Positions 28,449 to 36,332 of a DNA stretch of 63,322 nucleotides are shown in pieces; positions within the stretch are counted from its first letter, which is position 1; every line of letters starts with the position of its first letter. The notes under the pieces are model-generated. The model worked only from the letters and a program-made list of their open reading frames with translations. It did not search any database and was not told where the DNA came from. The position numbers and the translations under genes were made by a program. Source of the stretch: Balneolaceae bacterium (GTDB lineage: Bacteria; Bacteroidota; Rhodothermia; Balneolales; Balneolaceae); NCBI GenBank assembly GCA_007693395.1, contig REDS01000033.1, forward strand, positions 1 to 63,322, written 5' to 3'.

Positions 28449-28494
28449 TAAAAAAAATCCGGTTGATTCATAGTTTAATAGAATCAACCGGATT
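28449..28494 (-). terminator. Rho-independent terminator of the 28595-29047 gene
   Basis: Perfect 14-bp stem AATCCGGTTGATTC / GAATCAACCGGATT (28456-28469 with 28481-28494), 11-nt loop, followed on the minus strand by a T-run (plus-strand A-run from 28450). It terminates minus-strand transcripts about 100 bp after the small secreted gene. The related hairpin at 1717-1754 is degraded. Confidence 0.85.
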
Positions 28495-28616
28495 GGGATT
28501 GGATGTACGATTTCAGTTATTTCTGAAACCGCTCCTGTAGATATGCACAATGTTGGGTATTTATCTATGTAGAACTACCCGTATTGCAAGTGGATTAATT
28601 GTGTGTTGATGTGAAT
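28451..28616. repeat. Copy 2 of the ~165-bp imperfect direct repeat
   Basis: Partner of 1710-1872, about 26.7 kb away in the same orientation, again just 3' of a TPR-kinase gene. It contains the perfect terminator hairpin, a second stem TTTCAG / CTGAAA, and TAGATA / TATCTA around an ATGCACAATG loop. It overlaps the last seven codons of the 28595-29047 gene. Conservation extends well past the terminator, so the stretch may be a functional 3' RNA or a duplication footprint. Confidence 0.75.
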
Positions 28617-29047
28617 TGTTCAGACTGTACTCTCTCCTGAAAGTAGAAGAAAATACCATTCTGATAGGAGTTATCCAGCAGAGAAAGCAGTACCTCAGGT
28701 GTACCGAATTCTGATGGAGTTCTGTAGTAGTTTAACGTAAGATACGCTTTATATCTCAGCGAGTGGCTGTTGCCTTCTATTGCTATTCTTGCGAGTTCTG
28801 CTTCAACAGCTTCTGAGATAAACTCTGGGTAAGCTATTTTAATATGAACTGCATTGAATAAGGAAGATTCAACTACACCGGTAACGTCAGAAGACATTCC
28901 AAAAAGAAGGCCTGTCTCCAGTCTGTCGAAGGTTTCTGCACTCATTGTTGTAACAACTGTTGAATCTGCATTGCTTGCTTCAACAGCGTTAGTGAATGCT
29001 GATACCATAAATATGGCTGCAGTAATTACAAGTTTTAAAGCTTTCAT
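28595..29047 (-). CDS. Small secreted protein, unknown function
   Basis: 150 residues. A signal peptide (MKALKLVITAAIFMVSAF, cleavage near AVEA-SNA) precedes a mature helical protein of ~125 residues with two HEAT-like helix pairs (VEAELARIAIEGNSHSLRYKAYLTL and GTPEVLLSLLDNSYQ). I recognise no named family. It is convergent with the TPR kinase and ends in a strong terminator. A decayed 3' end of a possible paralogue lies at 1850-1872, so a kinase plus small secreted protein may form a duplicated pair. Confidence 0.7.
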   Translation of the reverse strand: MKALKLVITAAIFMVSAFTNAVEASNADSTVVTTMSAETFDRLETGLLFGMSSDVTGVVESSLFNAVHIKIAYPEFISEAVEAELARIAIEGNSHSLRYKAYLTLNYYRTPSEFGTPEVLLSLLDNSYQNGIFFYFQERVQSEQFTSTHN

Positions 29048-29513
29048 TGTATAAGTATTAGTTATTGTTTAATTGCGAACTGATGATTTATCAATTCGCT
29101 TATAAGTTAAGGGCATCCTTTTTCATCATACAAGTAGTTTTCTATTTTTTAATCTAATATCAGAGTCAGTTATGTGTCATTTTTGCATATTTTTTTCCCT
29201 GAAAACCCTTCCACAACACATTCCATAACAATAGCTTAATACAGTTTTTGGTTGATTGTAATTTTACCTTTCATAGTTTAGCAGAAAAGCCCTTTTATAA
29301 GGTATTTACATGAAAAGCGTTTCCATCTGAAAAGAACCATTTTCTGACAAAGTATCATATAATTTTCCATACATTTTAACCTGAAAAGCGCTTCGAATTC
29401 CTGAAATTTGTAATAATGACATTTGTCAGGCATAAATATACACTTGATTTTGAGAGCAAAGCTCACTCAACAAAAGTAATTTTTGCGATTTACTGATTTA
29501 ATCTTAATTAGTT
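29048..29513. other. 466-bp AT-rich intergenic region, no gene seen
   Basis: It lies between divergent genes, so it should hold both promoters. No RNA gene or convincing ORF is visible. A direct repeat TGAAAAGCG(T/C)TTC occurs at 29311 and 29382, with a weaker relative (AGAAAAGCCCTTT) at 29283. GAGC-AAA-GCTC near 29456 is a short dyad. TAATTTTTG about 35 bp before the macrodomain gene is a loose match to a Bacteroidota -7 element. Confidence 0.4.
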
Positions 29514-30050
29514 ATGACTATCACCCTTATAGATAACATTAATATTGAGGTTGTAAACGGAGACATAACCCGACAGCCAGACTGCGATGCTATCGTAAAT
29601 GCAGCCAATGCCCAATTGAAGAGTGGCGGAGGGGTGGCAGGGGCTGTACACCGGATTGGAGATCCTGATCTTGAAGAACGAACAAGAAAGTTTGCCCCTA
29701 TAAAAACTGGTGAAGCAGTAATTACGTCAGCCCCAAATTTCCCGAATAAATATATAATACATTGTCTTGGTCCGGTTTACGGTAAAGACAAGCCGGAGGA
29801 TCAGTTTCTGAAAAGTTGTTACACTAACGCACTGAAACTTGCTGATGATAATGAACTTCAATCGATCGCTTTTCCGGCTATATCAACCGGAATATTTGGA
29901 TATCCCGTTGAAGATGCTGCAAAAGTAGCTGCTGAAGTTTTTAAGGCAGTTGCTCCCGGGCTTACATGTATTACAATAATCAGGATGGTTTTGTGGAGCA
30001 AAGAGGATTGTACCATCCATAATGAGGTCTTTAAAAGTATTTTGAGTTGA
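29514..30050 (+). CDS. Macrodomain protein (ADP-ribose / O-acetyl-ADP-ribose processing)
   Basis: 178 residues, a single macrodomain. The adenosine-binding strand VVNGDITRQ, the catalytic-loop NAANAQLKSGGGVAGAVH, the IIHCLGPVYG strand and the phosphate-binding loop PAISTGIFGYP are all present, as in MacroD/YmdB enzymes that hydrolyse O-acetyl-ADP-ribose or remove ADP-ribose from proteins. Length and motif order are normal, and it should be cytoplasmic. It is a lone gene, convergent with the S1/P1 nuclease with 38 bp between stops. The exact substrate cannot be told from sequence. Confidence 0.92.
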   Translation: MTITLIDNINIEVVNGDITRQPDCDAIVNAANAQLKSGGGVAGAVHRIGDPDLEERTRKFAPIKTGEAVITSAPNFPNKYIIHCLGPVYGKDKPEDQFLKSCYTNALKLADDNELQSIAFPAISTGIFGYPVEDAAKVAAEVFKAVAPGLTCITIIRMVLWSKEDCTIHNEVFKSILS

Positions 30051-30088
30051 ATCGATAATCCGATGTGATATTAAAATTCACCCTCTGT

Positions 30089-30877
30089 CTAATTTTCCCT
30101 GTTCTCATCATAAATCTCATTCAAAACACCCGCCATACGAATACCTGCCTGCAACAAGCGTTCAAATACGATGTCGAGATTGTGATAGCGGTATTCAAAA
30201 CCCAATCGCATATTACCGGGAAGATTATAAATTCGGCTTCTGTAAGTCATCGATTCGTGTGCCCAGTCACGAACGGAAGCGCTCTGCCACTCTTCTATCT
30301 GCTCAGGTGTAGCCTTATTTAACTCTCTCGCAAGTTCTGTATAGCTCATATTCAGCGACATAATTATATCCGTATCCCACACTCTGTGCAGGTTAGAGTT
30401 TTGGCCCATCCACTGCACGCGCACATCATTTCCACCTCTGTCTTCACCGTTACCAACATGCAGGGGCTGGTGAATATCGCCAACCATATGCATTACCATA
30501 CGGAGTTTATCGCGTTCTTCGTCTTCATCGAGGCCCCCTTCTTTTAATTGCTCAATGATCGTTTCAAGTGCCCAAACTATATCACCATCCTCTTCCTGCT
30601 CAGCCTCTTCGTACGTTTTTCCATCCGGAATGGTAGCCCAGTGCCAGGTTCTTGTGTGATCGTATCTTCGGTCTGAGCGTATATCATCCATCCAAACAGT
30701 TGCAAGCGGAATGGAAGTATTCCCAAGTAACTGCTGAATTCGCTCTCTCGCCACTTCAGTAAGGTGATATTCAGCTATCTCCCCTGTTACATAATGGCCA
30801 ACCTGCCCCCATTTAGCCTCTTTATCTGATGTTTCAATTACAAAAAACAGGCTTAAAAATAGAAAAAGTAAATGCAT
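30089..30877 (-). CDS. S1/P1-type zinc nuclease, secreted
   Basis: 262 residues. A signal peptide precedes a mature part that should start at Trp23, whose amino group is a zinc ligand in this family. Other ligand motifs are GH (28), DDIR (64-65), TWHWA (His79), MVGDIHQPLH (about 128-137) and LHRVWD. The family cleaves single-stranded DNA or RNA, and 3'-mononucleotides, at three zinc ions. It is likely periplasmic or extracellular, for nucleotide scavenging. A dyad lies 50 bp upstream. Confidence 0.9.
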   Translation of the reverse strand: MHLLFLFLSLFFVIETSDKEAKWGQVGHYVTGEIAEYHLTEVARERIQQLLGNTSIPLATVWMDDIRSDRRYDHTRTWHWATIPDGKTYEEAEQEEDGDIVWALETIIEQLKEGGLDEDEERDKLRMVMHMVGDIHQPLHVGNGEDRGGNDVRVQWMGQNSNLHRVWDTDIIMSLNMSYTELARELNKATPEQIEEWQSASVRDWAHESMTYRSRIYNLPGNMRLGFEYRYHNLDIVFERLLQAGIRMAGVLNEIYDENREN

Positions 30878-30926
30878 AACCGATGTTATTTTGAGATTAT
30901 CGTATTTCAGAAGATAACACCTTCGG

Positions 30927-30945
30927 TTTTAACGTACCGTTAAAA
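30927..30945. promoter_or_regulatory. Operator-like dyad upstream of the S1/P1 nuclease gene
   Basis: TTTTAACG-TAC-CGTTAAAA is a perfect 8-bp inverted repeat with a 3-bp centre, 50 bp upstream of the nuclease start in a 252-bp intergenic region. The short spacer fits a dimeric repressor site better than a terminator. The regulator is unknown. Confidence 0.35.
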
Positions 30946-31129
30946 TCTTTTCTTAGCTCTGTTCAAGTTGTTAATACTTCATAAAGAATAGAATATTAGG
31001 CCATCGGCAGAATCCGGCCCTGAATCAGATGCATGGAACAAGGTGTTTTACAAATAAGATGGGCAAAAAATCTCAGATTCGAGATGAAGAGATCGGATTA
31101 CATATGTAGCAATACTACCTCAACATCAA

Positions 31130-32110
31130 TCAATTAGAATATCCTCTCTCTTCACCCATTTTTCTGATAATCTCTTTCTCTTTTTCGGTAAGATTTTTGG
31201 GTAGCTCAATTTCCATTTTAACCAGATAATCCCCTCGTTTGGATGGATTCTTCATATCGGGCAACCCTCTGCCCCGCAAACGGAAAATCTTTCCGTTTGA
31301 AGTTTCCTCAGGTATGTTAAGTTTTACTTTACCGCCCAAAGTTTCAACCGTTAGCGAGCCGCCTAATAAGGCTGTAAACAGATCAAGAGAAACAGTATGA
31401 TAGAGGTCTGACCCTTTTCTCTCAATGTGATCGGGCTGGTCTACTTTTATTTTAAGAAAAAGATCTCCTTTGTGCCCTCCCGGTGCCGCTGCATGGCCTT
31501 TTCCTTTTAATTTAAGCCGTTTCCCCTCCTCTATTCCGGCAGGAATTCTGATCTTCACTTTCTCCCCATTCACCCTGAACTGTTTTTCTACTCCCTTCAA
31601 AAGATCTTTCAGGTCAACGCGAATTTCTGCTTCACTGTCGGGCCCTTTCGGTGTACCCCTGCTGCGTGTTCTACTTTGGTACTGCCCGCTTTGATATTGC
31701 GCACCTTCAAACGGGTCACCTCCACCGAAGAGTGTTTCAAAAAAGCTTGAAAAACCACCGGCACCTCCGCTCTGCCTGCTCCCGCCTCCAAAGAGGTCTT
31801 CAAAGTTGATGTTTACCCTCTGGCCGCCCTGCCCGGCATACTGACTCCAGTTAAAATCGTTTGGGTTAGCACCGGCCTGCTGATATCTTTTCCAGTCAGA
31901 TCCAACCTGATCATATAGTTTTCGTTTTTCAGGGTCTTTTAAAACTTCATAGGCCTCGCCAAGGTCTTTGAATTTCTGCTCAGCGTTCTTGTCATCCGGA
32001 TTCTTGTCCGGGTGATATTTGGCAGCCAGCTTACGGTACTTTTTCTTTAAATCCGCGGCCGAAACATCGCGCGATACACCTAAAATCTTATAATAGTCTT
32101 TGTACTCCAT
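31130..32110 (-). CDS. cbpA: CbpA-like DnaJ-family co-chaperone
   Basis: 326 residues. The J-domain (1-70) carries [10 protein letters not shown] with the HPD that stimulates DnaK ATPase. A Gly/Phe-rich linker (about 75-150, [17 protein letters not shown]) and two C-terminal substrate-binding domains ([20 protein letters not shown] and later LRGRGLPDM) follow. The DnaJ zinc-finger cysteines are absent, which marks the CbpA/DnaJ-C class. It acts in the cytoplasm with DnaK. The gene has its own upstream region and lies 144 bp after degQ on the same strand, with a terminator between. Confidence 0.92.
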   Translation of the reverse strand: MEYKDYYKILGVSRDVSAADLKKKYRKLAAKYHPDKNPDDKNAEQKFKDLGEAYEVLKDPEKRKLYDQVGSDWKRYQQAGANPNDFNWSQYAGQGGQRVNINFEDLFGGGSRQSGGAGGFSSFFETLFGGGDPFEGAQYQSGQYQSRTRSRGTPKGPDSEAEIRVDLKDLLKGVEKQFRVNGEKVKIRIPAGIEEGKRLKLKGKGHAAAPGGHKGDLFLKIKVDQPDHIERKGSDLYHTVSLDLFTALLGGSLTVETLGGKVKLNIPEETSNGKIFRLRGRGLPDMKNPSKRGDYLVKMEIELPKNLTEKEKEIIRKMGEERGYSN

Positions 32111-32191
32111 ACTTGTTCATTTACTACCAAAACATGCAAAAGTGATGCCACTCAACGCCTAATTGCGAATATGTCAGAAATTTTAACAGCA

Positions 32192-32223
32192 TAAAAAAAC
32201 CCCTGCCATTTCCGGCAGGGGTT
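32192..32223 (-). terminator. Terminator of the degQ gene
   Basis: Stem AACCCCTGCC / GGCAGGGGTT (10 bp, 6-nt loop) followed on the minus strand by a T-run. It ends the protease transcript before the co-chaperone gene. Confidence 0.9.
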
Positions 32224-32254
32224 ATCACCTTAACCATAACCACAGGGTACAATA

Positions 32255-33745
32255 TTACAGCTCAATCGCTATGAATACATTGTTACCCTGTCTGTTTACA
32301 CGTAAAAGAACTGCGTCAGTTCCTTCTTGTTTCAACGCTCTTATAGATCCATAAAATTCGTTGGGAATGGTTACAGGCTGATTTGCTACCTGAGTAATCA
32401 CATCTCCGCGGCGAAGTCCCTGGCGATGCGCACGGCTTGCCTGTGAAATATCGCTCACTACGACTCCCTGCGCATTTTCATTGAGCCTTAGCTGCTGGCG
32501 AATTGATTCTGTAAGCTCTTCAACAACAAAACCAAGCTCTTCTTTCAATTCATCAAGCTCATCAGAAGACATTGAGTCTGCAACCTCCTCTGGCTGAAGT
32601 TCTCCCAGTTCCACAACTTTTGTGAGGCGCTCACCGTCTCTGAAGATATCGAGAGTAACACTTTCACCCGGATTTCGGTTACCAATTTCCACACGGAAAT
32701 CCATCCAGCTGCGAACTTCATCGCCATTCAGTCTTAGGATAACATCACCCTCTTTAAGACCTGCTTGATATGCGGGCCCATCCGGCACTACTTCGCCAAC
32801 TACAATTCCTCGAGGCCGCTCAAGGCCAAGTGCACGTGCCATGGTTCTGTCAACTTCCGCACCGAAACCAACACCGAGATAACCACGCGCCACTCTGCCG
32901 TCTGTAATCAATGCTTCCATCACATTGCGCGCCATATTTACCGGAATGGCAAAACCAATACCCTGGCTGCCACCGCTTCGGCTTGCAATCGCAGTATTAA
33001 TTCCAATCAGTTCGCCATCAACATTGATGAGCGGGCCGCCTGAATTACCGGGGTTAATGGCAGCATCAGTCTGTATATAATTCTCATACGCATTCAATCC
33101 TAATGCTGAGCGGCCACTTGCGCTAATAATACCTTTCGAAACAGTGTGCGCAAACTGTTGTCCAAGCGGGCTACCGATGGCGAGAACCATTTCGCCCACG
33201 CGGATATTGTCGCTGTTTCCAAGCCTGATTGCAGGAATATTGTTGGCTTCAACTTTTAAGACTGCAATATCACTGGCCGGATCGGTACCTATAATTTCGG
33301 CATCGAGTTCATCTCCGGTGTAGGTGATGATTCTAATTTCATCAGCATCCTGAATTACGTGATTGTTTGTGAGAATGTATCCATCTTCGGAAACAACAAC
33401 GCCCGATCCAAGCCCGTCTCTTTGAAATTCACGTTCACGGTCGAAACGTGGATCATCAAAAAAGAAAGAGAATGGGGATTGCTGCCTCACTCTTACGGTT
33501 CGCCTTGTTGTAATGGTTACAACAGTTGGATTTGTACGTTCTGCAATGTTAACAATAGCATCGTTAAAGTCCCTCAAAAGATTAACCGAGCTCGATTCTG
33601 CATCGTCACTGCCTGAATAATATCGAGGCAATTCCCTGTTAACAGGAGTTTCTTCTGCTGGTGTAGTATCGGTAGCCAATCGAATACCAACAAAAAATGA
33701 TGCAAAAGCAAAAAGCACAGCTATAGCAAGTTTTAATCTGTCCAT
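32255..33745 (-). CDS. degQ: HtrA/DegQ periplasmic serine protease-chaperone
   Basis: 496 residues. An N-terminal signal anchor (LAIAVLFAFASFFVGIRLA) is followed by a trypsin-like domain with His129 (TNNHV), Asp159 (SDIAV) and Ser235 (GNSGGP), then two PDZ domains (about 290-380 and 400-490; RGYLGVGF and VVVSDISQASRAHRQGL). It degrades or refolds misfolded envelope proteins. The full-length two-PDZ layout is standard. It lies next to cbpA and a small heat-shock gene, giving a protein-quality-control cluster with separate terminators. Confidence 0.95.
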   Translation of the reverse strand: MDRLKLAIAVLFAFASFFVGIRLATDTTPAEETPVNRELPRYYSGSDDAESSSVNLLRDFNDAIVNIAERTNPTVVTITTRRTVRVRQQSPFSFFFDDPRFDREREFQRDGLGSGVVVSEDGYILTNNHVIQDADEIRIITYTGDELDAEIIGTDPASDIAVLKVEANNIPAIRLGNSDNIRVGEMVLAIGSPLGQQFAHTVSKGIISASGRSALGLNAYENYIQTDAAINPGNSGGPLINVDGELIGINTAIASRSGGSQGIGFAIPVNMARNVMEALITDGRVARGYLGVGFGAEVDRTMARALGLERPRGIVVGEVVPDGPAYQAGLKEGDVILRLNGDEVRSWMDFRVEIGNRNPGESVTLDIFRDGERLTKVVELGELQPEEVADSMSSDELDELKEELGFVVEELTESIRQQLRLNENAQGVVVSDISQASRAHRQGLRRGDVITQVANQPVTIPNEFYGSIRALKQEGTDAVLLRVNRQGNNVFIAIEL

Positions 33746-33824
33746 AGAAATAGTTAGTAGTTTAAATTTTCAATTTAGCAAACGTTTGAGGTGGTATTTA
33801 TTGCATGTGCATTGTTAAATATGC

Positions 33825-33862
33825 AAAAAAATGCCGGAGGCGCATGTCAATGCATCTCCGGC
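33825..33862 (-). terminator. Terminator of the small heat-shock gene
   Basis: GCCGGAG (33833-33839) pairs with CTCCGGC (33856-33862), extended by partial pairing of GCGCATG with ATGC, followed on the minus strand by a T-run. It lies just beyond the hsp20 stop. Confidence 0.85.
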
Positions 33863-33906
33863 GCTAACTAACCTGCTCTCTTTAGGGGACTAAGAAGAAC
33901 AGCTCT

Positions 33907-34335
33907 TTACTTAATTTTAATTTGCTTGCGCATACTCTGTTCACTCTTATCAACGGTAATACTTAGTATTCCATTGTGGTAAACTGCATTAATTGTTTCA
34001 ACATCTACATTATCCGGCAGTGTGAACGAGCGGCTGAAGCTACCAAAATGAGATTCTACTCTATGATAGTGTTTGCCATCTTCTTTCTTTTCGAACTTAC
34101 GCTCGCCACTGATGGTAAGTGTGTTTTTTTCAACGTTCAGTTCGATATCTTTCTTGTCCACACCGGGAACTTCTACATCAATAACGAACTGCTTCTCTGT
34201 TTCTGATATATTAATACTTGGTGCAAAACTATCTCTTCGGGTTTCGAGTGCATCATTGAAAAATTCATCCATGATATCGGAAAATCTTTTCCCGAAAATG
34301 TCTCTGTTTGGCTGGGTATATTTAATAAGTGTCAT
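33907..34335 (-). CDS. hsp20: Small heat-shock protein, Hsp20/alpha-crystallin family
   Basis: 142 residues from the ATG at 34335, chosen because GGAGAA lies directly upstream and the product starts MTLIKYT; the frame stays open 30 codons further up but without features. The alpha-crystallin domain (about 40-140) has the EVPGVDKKDIELNVEKNTL strand pair and the C-terminal NGILSITVDK motif (A/G-x-L family signature). Holdase for unfolding cytoplasmic proteins. No CIRCE inverted repeat is seen upstream. Confidence 0.93.
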   Translation of the reverse strand: MTLIKYTQPNRDIFGKRFSDIMDEFFNDALETRRDSFAPSINISETEKQFVIDVEVPGVDKKDIELNVEKNTLTISGERKFEKKEDGKHYHRVESHFGSFSRSFTLPDNVDVETINAVYHNGILSITVDKSEQSMRKQIKIK

Positions 34336-34553
34336 AATTAATTCTCCATTTGGTTTACTGTTTAACAGGTTTTCAATAGTGTTATCGCAATTGAAATGCC
34401 AAATGAGTAAACCGTGCAAAAACATGACACACCTTTAATGCTAATCTGCAGTTTTTTCACTCTTTACACCAATCATAGACCGATTGACATGTCCGGAGAG
34501 ACAGCTTGACCATGCCGAACTGTAAAGTTGTCTGATTTGTACCGAATGCGGGC

Positions 34554-35951
34554 TTATCTGTAGCTCTTATTCCACTCTTTTGCCACCAGAAACGCCATTT
34601 CGAGGCTCTGCTCGTAGTTCAGTCGGGGGTCGCAGTAGGTTTGGTAGTTGGAAGCCAGTCCGTCTTCATTCAGGCCGTTTGCACCGCCAACACACTCGGT
34701 AACATTATCACCGGTAAGTTCAAGGTGCACACCACCCAGATAGCTCGCTTCTGAACGGTGAACTTCGAATGTTTCTCTTATTTCCTGAAGAATATCGTTG
34801 AATTTTCTCGTCTTAACGTTGCTCCCGGTAGAATATGTGTTTCCGTGCATCGGGTCACAACTCCAAACCACCGGGTGGCCGTGCTGCTTGATAGCCCTGA
34901 TATAGGTTGGCAGATGTTTTTTCACATTATCGTGCCCCATTCTTGTAATAAGCACAATTTTACCCGCCTCGTGGTTCGGGTTGATGGTATCCAGAAGCCG
35001 CAAAAGATTTTCCAGATCAAACGGAGGGCCCACTTTTATGCCAATGGGATTCTGTATCCCTTTCAGATATTCGATGTGGGCACCATAAATTTGCTGGGTA
35101 CGATTTCCAAGCCATACAAGATGCGCGCTTAAGTTGAACCAGCCTTGCTTACGGGGCACTCTGCGTGTTTGAGCAGAATCGTAAAAAAGATTGAGCGCCT
35201 CGTGCGAGGTGTAAAGATCAACTTTGTGAGAGGTGTTAATTCTGTTTGGAGTGATGGTATCCATAAACTTAATCGCCTTATTGATGGAGCTTACCATCTG
35301 CTCGTAATCTTTGTAATACTCGTTGTTCTGCATAAAATCGAGTTCCCACTGCTCGGGGTGCTGAAGATCAGCAAATCCTTCATCAGAGAGTGCCCGTAAA
35401 AAGTTCAGTGAGAGTGCGGCTTTTTCGTATGCTTCAAGCAGTCTTGAAGGATCAGGTGTACGTGTTTTAACGCTTGCTTCAATGCTATTGATCAGATCAC
35501 CACGGTAGTTGAGCATCTTTACACCGTCTACCACTTCAAAATCCTGAGAGCGCGGTTTTGCATACTGGCCGGCAATTCGCCCCAGTCTGATTACAGGCGT
35601 ACCCATCTCATGGATAAGGATAAAGCTCATTTGTAACATCACTTTTAGCATATTTACCAGCTTCACCGATGTGCATGCGTCAAATGTTTCGGCACAATCG
35701 CCCCCCTGCAGAAGAAACGCGTTGCCTTCGGCTACATCCGCCAGTTTCTCTTTCAATGCTTCAATCTCCCATGAAGTGATGAGCGGAGGTAGTGATTTCA
35801 ATTCGTTAAATGAACGCTGCAGTTCCTCCGTATCCGGATAAGCAGGGAGCTGACTGATCTCCTTTTTGTTCCATGAAAGCGGATACCATCCTTCGCCTTC
35901 TAAAATATGCTGGCTGTCAATTTGGTTGATTTTTGGGGTAGCAGTACTCAT
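34554..35951 (-). CDS. Class II 3-deoxy-7-phosphoheptulonate (DAHP) synthase
   Basis: 465 residues, the plant/actinobacterial-type enzyme. It condenses phosphoenolpyruvate and erythrose 4-phosphate in the first step of the shikimate pathway. Diagnostic motifs are QGGDCAETFDAC (metal-binding Cys and PEP site), GRIAGQYAKPRSQ, HVTWR-equivalent region, WSCDPMHGNT and the ECxGG-like VGGANGL loop. Length is typical. It stands alone, with no other shikimate genes nearby and no attenuator leader visible. Confidence 0.95.
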   Translation of the reverse strand: MSTATPKINQIDSQHILEGEGWYPLSWNKKEISQLPAYPDTEELQRSFNELKSLPPLITSWEIEALKEKLADVAEGNAFLLQGGDCAETFDACTSVKLVNMLKVMLQMSFILIHEMGTPVIRLGRIAGQYAKPRSQDFEVVDGVKMLNYRGDLINSIEASVKTRTPDPSRLLEAYEKAALSLNFLRALSDEGFADLQHPEQWELDFMQNNEYYKDYEQMVSSINKAIKFMDTITPNRINTSHKVDLYTSHEALNLFYDSAQTRRVPRKQGWFNLSAHLVWLGNRTQQIYGAHIEYLKGIQNPIGIKVGPPFDLENLLRLLDTINPNHEAGKIVLITRMGHDNVKKHLPTYIRAIKQHGHPVVWSCDPMHGNTYSTGSNVKTRKFNDILQEIRETFEVHRSEASYLGGVHLELTGDNVTECVGGANGLNEDGLASNYQTYCDPRLNYEQSLEMAFLVAKEWNKSYR

Positions 35952-36332
35952 TTATCTGTGGATATATTGTTTAAAAAGACACTAAATATACAAATGATTC
36001 TGTAAATAGAGTAAACTGCGTTTATTGAATAGCAGCCCGATATCAATATTACCCTGCCAAGGCGTAAACTATATCTATTACAAACAAGTCAAACCTCTGT
36101 TATCAACGTGTCAAAATCGTTCACCTCACCACAAGATCACAAAAATCAGGCGTTGCATGTAGTATAGCGGTGCTTTCCATAAATCATCAGCCTGTTACAG
36201 ATTAATTAGAAGTATGTGCCAAAAAATATCGGTCAGAAGTAATCACAATTCATTACTTTTTTCATAACGAAGAAACGTGAGGTTGCAGAAAACGTTTTGT
36301 AAGTTACCCGATTAATAAAAAAACCAGGGATT
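35952..36332. other. 381-bp intergenic region between divergent genes, no gene seen
   Basis: It should hold the promoters of the DAHP synthase (minus) and uvrA (plus). The sequence is AT-rich, with no clear dyad, terminator, RNA gene or recognisable SOS box. AGGGA at 36327-36331 sits just before the uvrA start. Confidence 0.4.

Noticed and set aside
34336-34440. CIRCE or sigma-32-type heat-shock element before hsp20
   Set aside because: No TTAGCACTC-N9-GAGTGCTAA or clear sigma-32 boxes were found by reading.
35952-36332. LexA/SOS box before uvrA
   Set aside because: No recognisable CTG-N10-CAG dyad or other known LexA site in a suitable place.
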